A DNA stretch of 64,000 nucleotides from Ignavibacteriota bacterium (GTDB taxonomy: Bacteria; Bacteroidota; Ignavibacteria; Kapaibacteriales; UBA2268), in the NCBI GenBank assembly GCA_019637995.1, contig JAHBUQ010000004.1, positions 62,001-126,000 of the forward strand, written 5' to 3'. Position numbers and translations under genes: made by a program. The notes under the pieces were generated by a model that had not been told where the DNA came from, ran no database searches, and saw only the letters and a list, made by a program, of their open reading frames with translations. This document shows positions 47,036 to 56,059 of this stretch, in pieces. The first letter of the stretch is position 1. Each line of letters starts with the position of its first letter.

Positions 47036-48220
47036 CTACCTAGGTTCACCTTCAAGTTCCTCGAGATTCTTTTTGATTTGTTCGTCATCCAATGGGTTTG
47101 ATGTCTGGTTTATTGCTTCTTCAGACTTCTTTTGCTCAATTGCTTGTGCTTTTCGAGCGGCTTTCTTCCTTCTCTCTTCGTTAAAGTCCACCGATTCGGT
47201 TATTCTAACCCCTTCTCTGATAATTCCTCTAGCTCTGAGCGTGTCTTCGGCAGTAAGGTATTTTTGTCTGTTTGGTAAAATCCCACGTGTTGATTTAGGT
47301 ATTTGACTTATAGGAATCAGTGCTTCTTCAAATTCCATTGGATTTTCAGGCAATTTGAGAATTGTGTCTTTATTCGAACGTAATGCCACCCAAGGTCCGG
47401 TTCGGGGTCTGCGGAAATCAAAATGATCAATGATTAATACAGGAGTACCCGAAAGATGTATCGCCACACGATTAGAATCATACTTGGCGCCCTGACCCCA
47501 GTCATAAAGCCATTTTGCATCATCCATAAACTGCCTTAAGCACGAGTGTGAAGCAGGATATCCTGGCATTTCAAATTTATGAAATGCACTGCCGGCAAAT
47601 CTGTGTATATTCCAAGTATAAGGCATTTTCCATGTACTGTCAAGTGATGATAGTCTTAGCTCCTGCTTCCATACCATTGCATATCTGCCTGGATAAGTCT
47701 GTGTTTTTTCTTTACCTGTATTCGTTGCAGCAAAACGTACCTGTTTACCAAATTCATAACAAGCATAAGCCTGATAAGCGTTGGATACGATGACTAATTT
47801 TTCTATATCTTTAGCCTCCGGATATATCAATGGAAAAACTGAATAAGCCACTATATCATTTATGATAGAGTCAGCCACAAGAACAGTATCACCAATTTTC
47901 AAGTATCTTCTTTCTTTTCTGTTGAGTAAGCAGAACATCTTGTTTAGTCCCGGATTTTCCTTCAATTCCGGGAATGCATTACGAATGGAGTCCAGATGCT
48001 GTTTATCTCTGATAACTAAATAGTTATAATTAATCTTTGGGAAAGTATCCACTTTGAGAAGTATAGCTAATTTTTCATCAGTCGGGTCTGAAAAATATTC
48101 GGCACTTGATGAGTCCTGTCCTGTGTCAGGCTTCTTCAATTCATTACTATTATCACATGATGATAAAATAAAAAATAGCAACGCAGCTAAAATTAAATAC
48201 TTATTTGATATTGCTCGCAT
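47036..48220 (-). CDS. L,D-transpeptidase (YkuD) lipoprotein
   Basis: A 394-residue lipoprotein with the lipobox ILSSC. The YkuD catalytic signature reads GSAFHKFEMPGYPASHSCLR, with His and the nucleophile Cys in SHSCLR (SHGCxR in most members). Such enzymes form 3-3 cross-links in peptidoglycan or attach proteins to it. A charged C-terminal tail rich in Lys and Glu follows the domain. The ATG at 48220 overlaps the tail of the POT transporter by 20 bases; a longer N-terminal extension lacks a signal and is rejected. Coupling to a peptide transporter fits wall-peptide recycling. Confidence 0.88.
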   Translation of the reverse strand: MRAISNKYLILAALLFFILSSCDNSNELKKPDTGQDSSSAEYFSDPTDEKLAILLKVDTFPKINYNYLVIRDKQHLDSIRNAFPELKENPGLNKMFCLLNRKERRYLKIGDTVLVADSIINDIVAYSVFPLIYPEAKDIEKLVIVSNAYQAYACYEFGKQVRFAATNTGKEKTQTYPGRYAMVWKQELRLSSLDSTWKMPYTWNIHRFAGSAFHKFEMPGYPASHSCLRQFMDDAKWLYDWGQGAKYDSNRVAIHLSGTPVLIIDHFDFRRPRTGPWVALRSNKDTILKLPENPMEFEEALIPISQIPKSTRGILPNRQKYLTAEDTLRARGIIREGVRITESVDFNEERRKKAARKAQAIEQKKSEEAINQTSNPLDDEQIKKNLEELEGEPR

Positions 48221-49625
48221 CTCTTGCACCGATAAATTTTTGATATAGTAAAAGTCCAATGATACACATAACTCCGATTCCACTGAAAACAAGCCATAAT
48301 TCTGAAGTATAAGCATATTGAACAACTTCGGATTTTGTAATCCCAACAGAATCGGCAATTTTAAGTGCTTCAGCTATAACTACACCGTCCGGCAGAACTG
48401 CATTCAAATTACGCTCAGAAATTGCATTGCGAATAAAGGCTATCATCGGATTATCGATGAACTTGACATATAACCATGCACCAAGGAACCCTCCAATTAG
48501 AGAGCCGAAAAATCCATACATGAAGCCAAATCCCATATATGTTGCTTTCTTATCCGGTGGAGCTATTGTACCAAGATACGCTATAAATTTCGGATGAGCA
48601 GTCATTTCGCCAATTGAAAAGAGGAATATTCCAATTAAAAACACCCATATACTTGGGCTAATAGCAAGTATTGCCATCCCTATGGTACCGATTGAAATAC
48701 CGATTATAAGAGTAGGAAGTGCTTTTGTATTTCTTACAAGTGTTGATACAAGTATTTGCAAGAGTATTATTGTGCCTGCGTTGATTACTGTAACGTGTTC
48801 AATGTCAAAACTCCAGTTCAGTCCGGTTATACTATTGACAAATGCATTTAACTCCGAGGCATCAACAAACTCTCTTACGTACCATAATACTGAATCAAAC
48901 ATCTGGAAATATAATATCCAGAACCATGAATAAATGAATATGAAAAGTATAAATCTCCAATCAAGGAATACCATTTTAATTTTATTAAAAATATCAAGAA
49001 GTACTTCACCAAATGAGGTATTGTCTTGCTTTTGCCTGTCGGGTTCTTTATAGAAAAATAGTGTTGGAATTACCATAAGTCCTGTTACAACACCGGCAAG
49101 AAGCAGAACATATGACCAATCAAGAGATTTCAAATATGGCACTATCAGAAGCGGAAAAATAAAAGCACCGAGATTGATAGACCAGTAGAATATTCCAAAA
49201 CCAAGCGTGCTGTTACTTTCATTTGTTACTTTTGCAATTGTTCCTGAAATAATCGGCTTAAATGTGCCTGCACCAAACGCCATGATGATTAAGAACATAA
49301 ACACAGGCAGGTAATCAGTTACCTGAGAAGTTAGAACATAACCCAAGCCTAAGAGTGAAAATGCCACAAGTAAAGTCTTACGGTACCCCATTCTATCGGC
49401 AATAGCTCCCGAAAGGATTGGAAGAATATATAGAAGAGGTTGAATAGTACCTTTTATCGCACCTACCTCTGTTTTGGTAAATCCAAGCATATCAGTAAGA
49501 TATACGGACAAAATGCTCATTACTCCGTAATAAGCTCCGCGTTCGAAAAATTCAAATATGATAACTACCCAATACGTCAGCGGGAATTGTTTAAGACCCC
49601 CTTTTTTCTTAGCTTCTGCCGTCAT
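48201..49625 (-). CDS. POT-family proton-dependent oligopeptide transporter
   Basis: A 474-residue inner-membrane protein with about 14 helices. It has the POT family ExxER motif as FEFFERGAYYG near residues 24-34, then GAIADRMGYRKTLL and the signature GAGTFKPIISGTIAKV with FYWSINLGAF. POT proteins import di- and tripeptides with protons. The next gene, an L,D-transpeptidase, overlaps its end by 20 bases, so the pair may import or recycle cell-wall peptides. Substrate specificity cannot be read from sequence. Confidence 0.93.
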   Translation of the reverse strand: MTAEAKKKGGLKQFPLTYWVVIIFEFFERGAYYGVMSILSVYLTDMLGFTKTEVGAIKGTIQPLLYILPILSGAIADRMGYRKTLLVAFSLLGLGYVLTSQVTDYLPVFMFLIIMAFGAGTFKPIISGTIAKVTNESNSTLGFGIFYWSINLGAFIFPLLIVPYLKSLDWSYVLLLAGVVTGLMVIPTLFFYKEPDRQKQDNTSFGEVLLDIFNKIKMVFLDWRFILFIFIYSWFWILYFQMFDSVLWYVREFVDASELNAFVNSITGLNWSFDIEHVTVINAGTIILLQILVSTLVRNTKALPTLIIGISIGTIGMAILAISPSIWVFLIGIFLFSIGEMTAHPKFIAYLGTIAPPDKKATYMGFGFMYGFFGSLIGGFLGAWLYVKFIDNPMIAFIRNAISERNLNAVLPDGVVIAEALKIADSVGITKSEVVQYAYTSELWLVFSGIGVMCIIGLLLYQKFIGARDASNIK

Positions 49626-49759
49626 ATCAGCCTTAATTTTTTTTCATTAAAAAAAATGTCCGTTTTGACGGACTTATAGTTGCAATTTAATAAAAAAAAT
49701 GCAATTTTCGATAAAATAATTGGATTTGATGTTGCGAAATGAAAGTTATTATATAAAAT

Positions 49760-50836
49760 TTATGAAACTGTGTTTTCGGAAAATTTCAGTGTTTTCTTTT
49801 CGGTGTTGATTTCTGCATTAATTCCAATTGGCAGAGTAACCTTGCCGGATATATGACCAAACGGGAACCCTACTATAGTCGGAATCATTGTAGGCTTGAC
49901 AAGTTGCTCAATAACTTCCAATATTGAATAACCTCTGTTTGGAAAAAATGGTCTTCGAACATTCAGATTTTTGAAAACCCCAAAAACTACAGCGCTTGCA
50001 GATTGAATTTTTCCTGCCAATAATAGTTGGGTAATCATTCTGTCAACCTGATATCCATTCTCAGATACATCTTCCAAAAAAAGAATTTTACCTGAAGTAT
50101 CAATATCATACTCAGTACCCATCAACGAAGTATAAACAGTAAGATTTCCGCCTACAAGCTCACCCGAAGCAATGCCCGGATTGATTACTATTGCATTATC
50201 CTTCTTGATATAATTACCCGGATATACAATATTATTAAACAGAACTGTTTTCAGACTTTGGCTTGACTGAGTGTCCACTTCCATTGAGGCAACCGGACCA
50301 TGAAAAGTTACAAGTCCTGTTTTCTTATAAATAGCGTTGAGAAGAGCTGTAATATCACTGAATCCGATAACAATTTTAGGATTCTTTTTAATCTGTTCAA
50401 AATCCAAATACGGCAAAATTCTCATTGAGCCATATCCACCTCTGGCGCAAACTATTGCATCAATTGCATCATCATTAATAAATGACATAAATTCTTCGGC
50501 ACGGTCGTGGTCTTTTGCTGATAAATAGCGATTTTCGTTGCGTTGCTTGCTTATTGTTTCACCAACAACTATTTTGCACCCCATACTTTTATAAAATTTT
50601 ATTCCATGTCTTATTTCATACATACTTGTAGGGCTGGCAGGAGCAGTAATTGCTATTGTAGAGCCGGATTTGAGAGATGAAGGTAAAATTTTGTCTGATT
50701 CATTGCTTATCAAACCGGATTCGGGAAGTTTGCCTGTTTCGACAAAATCCTTTGATATTGCAGCTTTGCCGGACATACCGACACCCAGTGCCGTAAGCCC
50801 TGCCAATGATAAAAACTGCCTTCTAGAATCCTTCAT
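49760..50836 (-). CDS. S66-family peptidase (LD-carboxypeptidase type), Tat-exported
   Basis: A 358-residue protein with a twin-arginine signal (SRRQFLSLAGLTALGVG). The S66 features are IAITAPASP at the start of the mature enzyme, ICARGGYGSMRILP-like VCARGGYGSMRILPYLD with the catalytic Ser in VIGFSDITALLNA, and the Glu/His relay in EDVSENGYQVDRM and VGFPFGHISGKVTLPIG. Such enzymes remove the terminal D-Ala from tetrapeptides of peptidoglycan. The ATG at 50836 is used; the frame extends upstream but there overlaps the antisense of tRNA-Ser, which yields a false N-terminus. Confidence 0.88.
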   Translation of the reverse strand: MKDSRRQFLSLAGLTALGVGMSGKAAISKDFVETGKLPESGLISNESDKILPSSLKSGSTIAITAPASPTSMYEIRHGIKFYKSMGCKIVVGETISKQRNENRYLSAKDHDRAEEFMSFINDDAIDAIVCARGGYGSMRILPYLDFEQIKKNPKIVIGFSDITALLNAIYKKTGLVTFHGPVASMEVDTQSSQSLKTVLFNNIVYPGNYIKKDNAIVINPGIASGELVGGNLTVYTSLMGTEYDIDTSGKILFLEDVSENGYQVDRMITQLLLAGKIQSASAVVFGVFKNLNVRRPFFPNRGYSILEVIEQLVKPTMIPTIVGFPFGHISGKVTLPIGINAEINTEKKTLKFSENTVS

Positions 50837-50926
50837 TTTACCTAAACCTGTACAATAATTTTTTTTTGTCAAGCAAATTTCATATTTTTGAAGTTCAAAT
50901 ATAGTGAAATTATTTGAAACAACAAC

Positions 50927-51013
50927 GGAAAGATGCAGGAGTGGTTTAACTGGCACGCCTGGAAAGCGTGTGTACCGGAAACGGTACCGAGGGTTCGAAT
51001 CCCTCTCTTTCCG
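50927..51013 (+). tRNA. tRNA-Ser (anticodon GGA)
   Basis: All parts fold by eye: acceptor GGAAAGA / TCTTTCC with discriminator G, D arm with GGTTTAACTGG, anticodon stem CACGC / GCGTG with loop CTGGAAA (anticodon GGA, reads UCC/UCU), a long variable arm TACCGGAAACGGTA typical of serine tRNA, and T arm GAGGGTTCGAATCCCTC. The 3' CCA is not encoded. It precedes the response-regulator/kinase gene by about 10 bases. Confidence 0.96.
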
Positions 51014-51024
51014 CAAAATAAATT

Positions 51025-52197
51025 ATGAAAAAATCGTGCCAAAAACCTAATATGACATTAGACTACAAACCATTGATTTTTATTGTTGACGATATACCAA
51101 AAAATATCCAAATTCTTACAAATATCTTAACATCTGAAAATTACAGGGTAGCTTTTAGCATTAAAGGTCAGGATGCATTCAAGCTTGCAAAAATTATTAA
51201 TCCGGATTTAATAATTCTGGATGTAATGATGCCCGAGTATGATGGATTTGATATTTGTAAACAGCTTAAAAACGACAAAGAAACAGCTAATATCCCAATA
51301 ATTTTTGTTACAGGGAAATCCCATCCGATTGAAATCAACCGTGCTTTTGATTGCGGAGCTGTTGATTATATCATCAAACCGTTTAATGCAAGAGAATTAC
51401 TTGGCAGAGTCAACACTCATATTAATCTGAACTTATCCAAAAAAGAATTATCACGACGAAATGAGGAATTAGTCGAAGTTAGATATGATTTAGAGGAAGC
51501 ACTTAAATTAAAAAATAAATTTTTCTCAATTATTGCACATGATTTAAGAGGTCCGTTTAGTGGATTTGCAGGTTTGACTGATTTGCTTGTAAATGATTTT
51601 GAAAAACTTGAAAAAAATGAAATAATTGAAATTGCAGAGCATCTAAATAAATCATCTCATAATTTATATACATTATTAGAAAATCTTCTGACATGGGCAA
51701 GTACTCAAACTGCTTCTTTACAAATTAAACCCGAAATAATAAATATTTTCAAAAAAGTCAATAAAGTAATTGATGTGTTTTCAACGATTGCAAATAATAA
51801 AAGCATTATTTTAGAAAATCAAATCCCGGAATATTTGGATGCATACACAGACGATAAATGCCTTGATACTGTACTTCGTAATTTGACGAGCAATTCAATA
51901 AAATTTACACAACCGGGTGGCAAAGTGACATTTTCATCTTTTGAAACCGATGGCGAAATATTAATAGAAGTGACTGATACCGGTATCGGAATTACCCCTG
52001 AGAAATTAAAAAAACTTTTCAAAACAGGTGAGAAAGTTTCATCGCCTGGTACGAATAATGAGTCTGGAAGCGGACTTGGACTTATGATTTGCAAAGAACT
52101 GATCGAAGTTCAAAAAGGTAAATTTGAAATTACGTCAGATGAAGATAGGGGTACTAAATTTAAATTCACTGTGAAGAGTAGCAATAACAATTCATAA
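51025..52197 (+). CDS. Response-regulator/histidine-kinase fusion protein
   Basis: A 390-residue soluble protein with a receiver at the N-terminus (IFIVDDIPKNIQIL, phospho-acceptor Asp in LIILDVMMPEYDGF, Lys in YIIKPFNA), a coiled linker, HisKA with the His in SIIAHDLRGPFSGFAGL, and a HATPase with LRNLTSNSIKFTQPGG, DTGIGI and GSGLGLMICKEL. There is no membrane segment. The inverted order of receiver then kinase suggests a relay from another kinase. ATG at 51025 or 51052 are both possible. It sits alone beside tRNA-Ser. Confidence 0.9.
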   Translation: MKKSCQKPNMTLDYKPLIFIVDDIPKNIQILTNILTSENYRVAFSIKGQDAFKLAKIINPDLIILDVMMPEYDGFDICKQLKNDKETANIPIIFVTGKSHPIEINRAFDCGAVDYIIKPFNARELLGRVNTHINLNLSKKELSRRNEELVEVRYDLEEALKLKNKFFSIIAHDLRGPFSGFAGLTDLLVNDFEKLEKNEIIEIAEHLNKSSHNLYTLLENLLTWASTQTASLQIKPEIINIFKKVNKVIDVFSTIANNKSIILENQIPEYLDAYTDDKCLDTVLRNLTSNSIKFTQPGGKVTFSSFETDGEILIEVTDTGIGITPEKLKKLFKTGEKVSSPGTNNESGSGLGLMICKELIEVQKGKFEITSDEDRGTKFKFTVKSSNNNS

Positions 52198-52201
52198 TTC
52201 A

Positions 52202-52576
52202 TCATATTTTTTTCTTTAAAAATGGATTACCGTATATTACATCGTATTCTATTGCTTTTTCCAAAATCAATAGAATCATTTCGTCGTCTATTTCATCAGC
52301 ATTTTTATAAATTATTCCAGCTACCTTCTTTCTGCCTCTCAAATCAAGTACAGGGAATAATTCAGTTAACAAATTGCCATGTGTAAATACAACTTCAACC
52401 GAATCTTTTTTTAAAGGATTCAAATAACAAACCCAATTTTTTGCATCGTAAAATGGTATCTTAAAACGAATTTTACAAGTAATAATATCAAAAACAGTAA
52501 TGAGTGAATGTAGCTTTTTGAGAATGTAATATTGATTTCCCTCACGAATGTTGATAAATTCCTCAATTTCATGCAT
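52202..52576 (-). CDS. DUF1801-type small protein
   Basis: A 124-residue protein in the style of DUF1801/YdhG: an N-terminal helix (REGNQYYILKKLHSLIT), then KIRFKIPFYDAKNWVCYLNP with the strand-turn-strand pattern of this fold, and VVFTHGNLLTELFP followed by RGRKKVAGIIYKNADEI. The function of this family is not known. It lies tail to tail with the kinase and head to head with the VanX-like gene, so is probably transcribed alone. Confidence 0.78.
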   Translation of the reverse strand: MHEIEEFINIREGNQYYILKKLHSLITVFDIITCKIRFKIPFYDAKNWVCYLNPLKKDSVEVVFTHGNLLTELFPVLDLRGRKKVAGIIYKNADEIDDEMILLILEKAIEYDVIYGNPFLKKKI

Positions 52577-52700
52577 TATTCTAACCTATGAAATTATTAA
52601 GCAAATAATGTTTTTAAATAAATATTATTTTAAAATTAAATACAATTATTTCAAAAATCGTCATAATAATAAATTTATTTCATCATTAACTCAAATTTTT

Positions 52701-53411
52701 ATGCAATCAAAAGTTATAAATTTTTCTTTTTTGCTGTTATTAGTTGTTTCTATTGTTAGTTGCAATGAGAAAGCAAAAGAAATAGTTGATAGTAGAAATC
52801 CTTATAATTTAGATTTAATTACAAGTTTTGAGGATTACAAAAAAAATATAGAAACCAACCCGGATAATGAGTTGGTTATGCTCGATACAATTATTCCTGA
52901 TGCCAGATTTGATATTCGATATGCAACAATAAATAATTTTACCGGAGAAATTATATATCCGGCAGAGAAGGCTTATGTAAGGAAATCCGTTGCAGCTGCA
53001 CTCGTTAAAGTACAGACCGAATTGGACTCTTTGGGATATACATTGATCATTTATGACGCTTACAGACCTTATTCTGCATCATTGAAATTTTACGAAGTTT
53101 ATCCCGATACAAATTTTGTCGCAGCGCCGTGGCTGGGTTCGAGGCATAATCGTGGGTGTGCTGTAGATGTTTCAATTGCAGATAAATTTACAGGACTCGA
53201 AATTGAAATGCCGACACTATTTGATGATTTTTCAGAAAAAGCAAATCCAGAATATAAGGATTTACCTGAAACGGCAGTAAATAATCGCAGCATGTTGATT
53301 GAAATAATGTCAAAATATGGGTTTAAAGTTTATCCAACAGAATGGTGGCACTTTGACTTTTCCGGCTGGGAAAACTTTGATTTGATGGATATACATTTCG
53401 AGGAACTTTAA
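52701..53411 (+). CDS. D-alanyl-D-alanine dipeptidase (VanX/DdpX-like) lipoprotein
   Basis: A 236-residue lipoprotein with a lipobox (SIVSC) after a hydrophobic segment starting at ATG 52701. The peptidase M15D signature is complete: IYDAYRPYSA with the Arg, SRHNRGCAVDVS (SxHxxGxAxD) for zinc binding and EWWHFDF with the catalytic Glu and third His. It cleaves D-Ala-D-Ala in VanX or related peptides in cell-wall recycling. Glycopeptide resistance is not suggested, because vanH, vanA and the regulators are absent. The 130 bases upstream hold its promoter. Confidence 0.92.
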   Translation: MQSKVINFSFLLLLVVSIVSCNEKAKEIVDSRNPYNLDLITSFEDYKKNIETNPDNELVMLDTIIPDARFDIRYATINNFTGEIIYPAEKAYVRKSVAAALVKVQTELDSLGYTLIIYDAYRPYSASLKFYEVYPDTNFVAAPWLGSRHNRGCAVDVSIADKFTGLEIEMPTLFDDFSEKANPEYKDLPETAVNNRSMLIEIMSKYGFKVYPTEWWHFDFSGWENFDLMDIHFEEL

Positions 53412-53415
53412 CAAA

Positions 53416-54030
53416 TTATCTTTTTGCCCAATCTTTCAATTTTTCAGTAAAATCTGTTTCGGAAAAGCGTTTATTCTCGTAAAATCCTGCTACTTCACGT
53501 TGGCGGTAAGCTTCATACACACTAACTGCACAAGCAACTGAAATATTCAGACTTTGAATCATACCTGTTTGAGGAATAAGAAAATTACCATCAGCAAGCT
53601 CAACTGCTCTTTCCGAAACACCTGAATGTTCGTTACCAAATACAAGAGCAACCGGCTCAGTCAGATTCAGGCTATAGAGCGATACTGAATTTTGCTCCAG
53701 ATGTGTTGTAAATATTTTAAATTTTTTGCTACGCAAATATTCATAGCAATCATCAATGCTGTTAAATTTTTGATAATCAATCCATTTTCTTGCACTTGCA
53801 GAGCTTTTTTCACCTAATTTTGGAAAAGGTTGGCTTCCATCATAGACAAAACATACTCCCAGAATACCAACCGCATCGCAAGACCTTAGACAAGCTGAAA
53901 GATTATGGGGATCGGCGATATTTTCAAGCACTACTGTCAGGTCGGGCTGCCTTTTTTCTAATACTTTTGTTAATTTGTTTAATCTTGTTTCACTAATAAT
54001 AGATGTATAGTCAAGTTCTGATAGTTTCAT
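53416..54030 (-). CDS. trmH: tRNA 2'-O-methyltransferase, TrmH-like SpoU family
   Basis: A 204-residue SpoU methyltransferase with the deep trefoil knot. Motif 1 is VVLENIADPHNLSACLRSCD, motif 2 LVFGNEHSGVSERAVELAD, and motif 3 IPQTGMIQSLNISVACAVSVYEAYR. The pattern is that of TrmH, which methylates G18 of tRNAs. The start at 54030 has no strong ribosome site. It ends 4 bases from the converging VanX-like gene. Confidence 0.88.
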   Translation of the reverse strand: MKLSELDYTSIISETRLNKLTKVLEKRQPDLTVVLENIADPHNLSACLRSCDAVGILGVCFVYDGSQPFPKLGEKSSASARKWIDYQKFNSIDDCYEYLRSKKFKIFTTHLEQNSVSLYSLNLTEPVALVFGNEHSGVSERAVELADGNFLIPQTGMIQSLNISVACAVSVYEAYRQREVAGFYENKRFSETDFTEKLKDWAKR

Positions 54031-54126
54031 TTCGAATTTTCAGATTATTAAAATTCAAAAATAATGTTTTTTTTCTTATCAAAAACAAAATCAGATAATA
54101 ATATCAGAATTTAATGATAATAAAAC

Positions 54127-54173
54127 TACGTATTAATACAACTACGTAATAATAAAATACGTAATTATACGTA
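54127..54173. repeat. Cluster of four TACGTA palindromes upstream of a small unknown gene
   Basis: TACGTA occurs at 54127-54132, 54143-54148, 54158-54163 and 54168-54173, with spacings of 16, 15 and 10 bases. The flanks are similar (AACTACGTA twice, AATACGTAA). It lies 60 bases before the ATG at 54235 and could be a set of operator sites; nothing else is known. Confidence 0.5.
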
Positions 54174-54234
54174 AGTATAAAATGAATATTATTCAGATTT
54201 AAATACTTATTCCATCTAACATGGTTTATATACA

Positions 54235-54540
54235 ATGACAAGTGAACAGAAGAAAATACACGATGTTTTTAACATGATAAGGAACAATGAAGTAAATAAA
54301 CTTGATGAATTATCATTATCAATTTTGTATAAATCTTACCTGCTTTATGTAAGGCAATCAGACGATTCATACCACCTTTCTTCAAATGGAAAAATACTAA
54401 GACGTTTACTCAAGTATAACAATGAATTTCAGGATGAACTTCTGAACGCTTGCACATGTGCAAATTTAGAAGAAAAATCTTTTGAAGCCTGCCTTTCAAG
54501 TGCGGTGCATTTTGCAGCCACATATATAAGATGCAGGTAA
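54235..54540 (+). CDS. Small uncharacterised protein
   Basis: A 101-residue protein that I do not recognise. It is charged and mostly helical by pattern (EQKKIHDVFNMIRNNE, ILRRLLKYNNEFQDELLN), with CTCANLEEKSFEACL near the end, three cysteines and no signal. The gene starts with ATG at 54235 after a region with four TACGTA sites, and stops about 85 bases before the U32 gene. It could be a regulator or chaperone-type protein; this is a guess. Confidence 0.5.
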   Translation: MTSEQKKIHDVFNMIRNNEVNKLDELSLSILYKSYLLYVRQSDDSYHLSSNGKILRRLLKYNNEFQDELLNACTCANLEEKSFEACLSSAVHFAATYIRCR

Positions 54541-54626
54541 TCTTCAATTTTGCTACAAATCATTTGCAATAATATTTGTCTTTCGATGTTATTGAGTTTT
54601 ACTTTTATAATTTGATAAATAATCTG

Positions 54627-55859
54627 ATGAATAATATCGAAATAATGGCTCCTGTCGGTTCTTATGAGTCACTTTATGCCGCAATAAATGCAGGTGCAGG
54701 CTCAGTTTACTTTGGAATTGACCGGCTGAACATGAGAGCAAAATCCTCAGTAAATTTTACGATGGATGATTTGCGGAACATTGCAACAATATGCAATGAA
54801 AACAATGTTAAGTCTTATGTTACTCTCAATACAGTAATGTATGATGAGGACTATGACCTCGCCTGCGAAATTACGGAACAATCACTCAAAAGCGGAATTA
54901 GTGCCGTAATTGCATCCGATATGTCTGTAATTGAGTATGCCCGCGAAATTGGTCAGGAAGTACATATTTCCACTCAGGTTAATATCACAAATACTCATAG
55001 TCTGCGATATTATTCAAAATTTGCAGATGTGATTGTCCTTGCTCGTGAGCTTAATCTTGAGCAGGTGCAAGTAATTAGTAATTTCATCAAGGATAATGAT
55101 GTTCGTGGTCCAAAGGGTGAACTGATTCGAATCGAAATGTTCGTTCATGGCGCTTTGTGTATGGCTGTATCCGGCAAATGCTATCTAAGCCTGCACGAGT
55201 TTAATAAGTCTGCAAACCGCGGCTCATGTCTCCAGACATGCAGAAGAAGCTATTCCGTAATTGATAATGAAACAGGTGCAGAACTTGAAATTGATAATGA
55301 ATACATAATGTCGCCAAAAGATTTGAAAACAATTCATTTCCTTGACAGAATACTTGATGCCGGCGTTACAGTTCTAAAAATTGAAGGACGTGGACGCTCT
55401 CCCGAATATGTAAAGCGTACTGTCGAGTGCTATCACGAAGCAGTAGAAGCATACCAGAGTGATACCTTTACTCCAGAAAAAGTTGCAGATTGGAACGAGC
55501 GACTTGCTGAAGTATATAACAGAGGATTCTGGGATGGCTACTATCTCGGGCAGAAATTAGGTGAGTGGAGTGCCAAGTACGGCTCGCACGCTACAAGATA
55601 TAAAACTTACATTGGTGATATTACAAATTATTTCAAAAAATCATCCATTGCTGAAATTACTTTAAAAGCATCAGGTTTATCCATTGGTGATGAGCTGATA
55701 GTAACCGGCACTACAACAGGTGTCTGGGAAGGAAAAGTTATTGAAATACGAAAAGACTTATTGCCTGTAGAAAATGCAGAAAAGGGTGATATCATTTCAA
55801 TCGCCACTGATACAGTTCTACGACGAAGTGATAAGGTTTACAGATGGGAAAGCAGGTAA
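54627..55859 (+). CDS. U32 family peptidase-like protein, TrhP/YegQ type
   Basis: A 410-residue protein of the U32 family. The ATG at 54627 is chosen because IEIMAPVGSYESLYAAINAG is the normal start. The signature EMFVHGALCMAVSGKCYLS with conserved cysteines and RGSCLQTCRRSY that bind a metal or cluster is complete. Members such as TrhP carry out tRNA hydroxylation, while others have been called collagenases; the E. coli YegQ-like layout and the length favour the RNA-modification branch. Genes for tRNA and rRNA modification (trmH, tsaB) occur elsewhere in the window, without linkage. Confidence 0.9.
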   Translation: MNNIEIMAPVGSYESLYAAINAGAGSVYFGIDRLNMRAKSSVNFTMDDLRNIATICNENNVKSYVTLNTVMYDEDYDLACEITEQSLKSGISAVIASDMSVIEYAREIGQEVHISTQVNITNTHSLRYYSKFADVIVLARELNLEQVQVISNFIKDNDVRGPKGELIRIEMFVHGALCMAVSGKCYLSLHEFNKSANRGSCLQTCRRSYSVIDNETGAELEIDNEYIMSPKDLKTIHFLDRILDAGVTVLKIEGRGRSPEYVKRTVECYHEAVEAYQSDTFTPEKVADWNERLAEVYNRGFWDGYYLGQKLGEWSAKYGSHATRYKTYIGDITNYFKKSSIAEITLKASGLSIGDELIVTGTTTGVWEGKVIEIRKDLLPVENAEKGDIISIATDTVLRRSDKVYRWESR

Positions 55860-55870
55860 ATTTATTCTAA

Positions 55871-55909
55871 TTAACGTAATTGCGCTTACTGTAACCGTTG
55901 TTTCGTTAA
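55871..55909 (+). repeat. Copy A of a 39-base repeat (TTAACGTAA...CGTTAA)
   Basis: A 39-base segment beginning TTAACGTAAT and ending TTTCGTTAA. It matches copy B at 57515-57553, read on the minus strand, in about 31 of 39 positions by hand. The similarity extends weakly into both flanks (GTAAATT before, GGAATG after). The ends form an imperfect inverted repeat. It lies after the U32 gene. Confidence 0.4.
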
Positions 55910-56059
55910 TTTGGAATGAATCGGTTAAAAAATTTTATGTTATTGTGGAGATTAGATACAATAAAAATCAATATTTCAGGCTTTACAATCATTCTGATGA
56001 CAAATTTATATAACAAAAACGGATTTGAAATTCTAAAATAAATTTATTAGGAAATACTT

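Noticed and set aside
50837..51016. N-terminal extension of the S66 peptidase with the text RKERDSNPRYRFRYTRF
   Set aside because: It is the antisense of the tRNA-Ser gene read in frame. The real protein starts at the Tat signal at 50836.
52701..53411. Vancomycin-resistance cluster from the VanX-like dipeptidase
   Set aside because: No vanH, vanA or two-component pair is linked; the protein is a lone lipoprotein likely used in wall-peptide turnover.
55774..56013. An open frame running past the end of the U32 gene (INVIALTVTVVSLIW)
   Set aside because: It overlaps the U32 gene in another frame, has no start site of its own and reads through the 39-base repeat. It is likely a product of the repeat.
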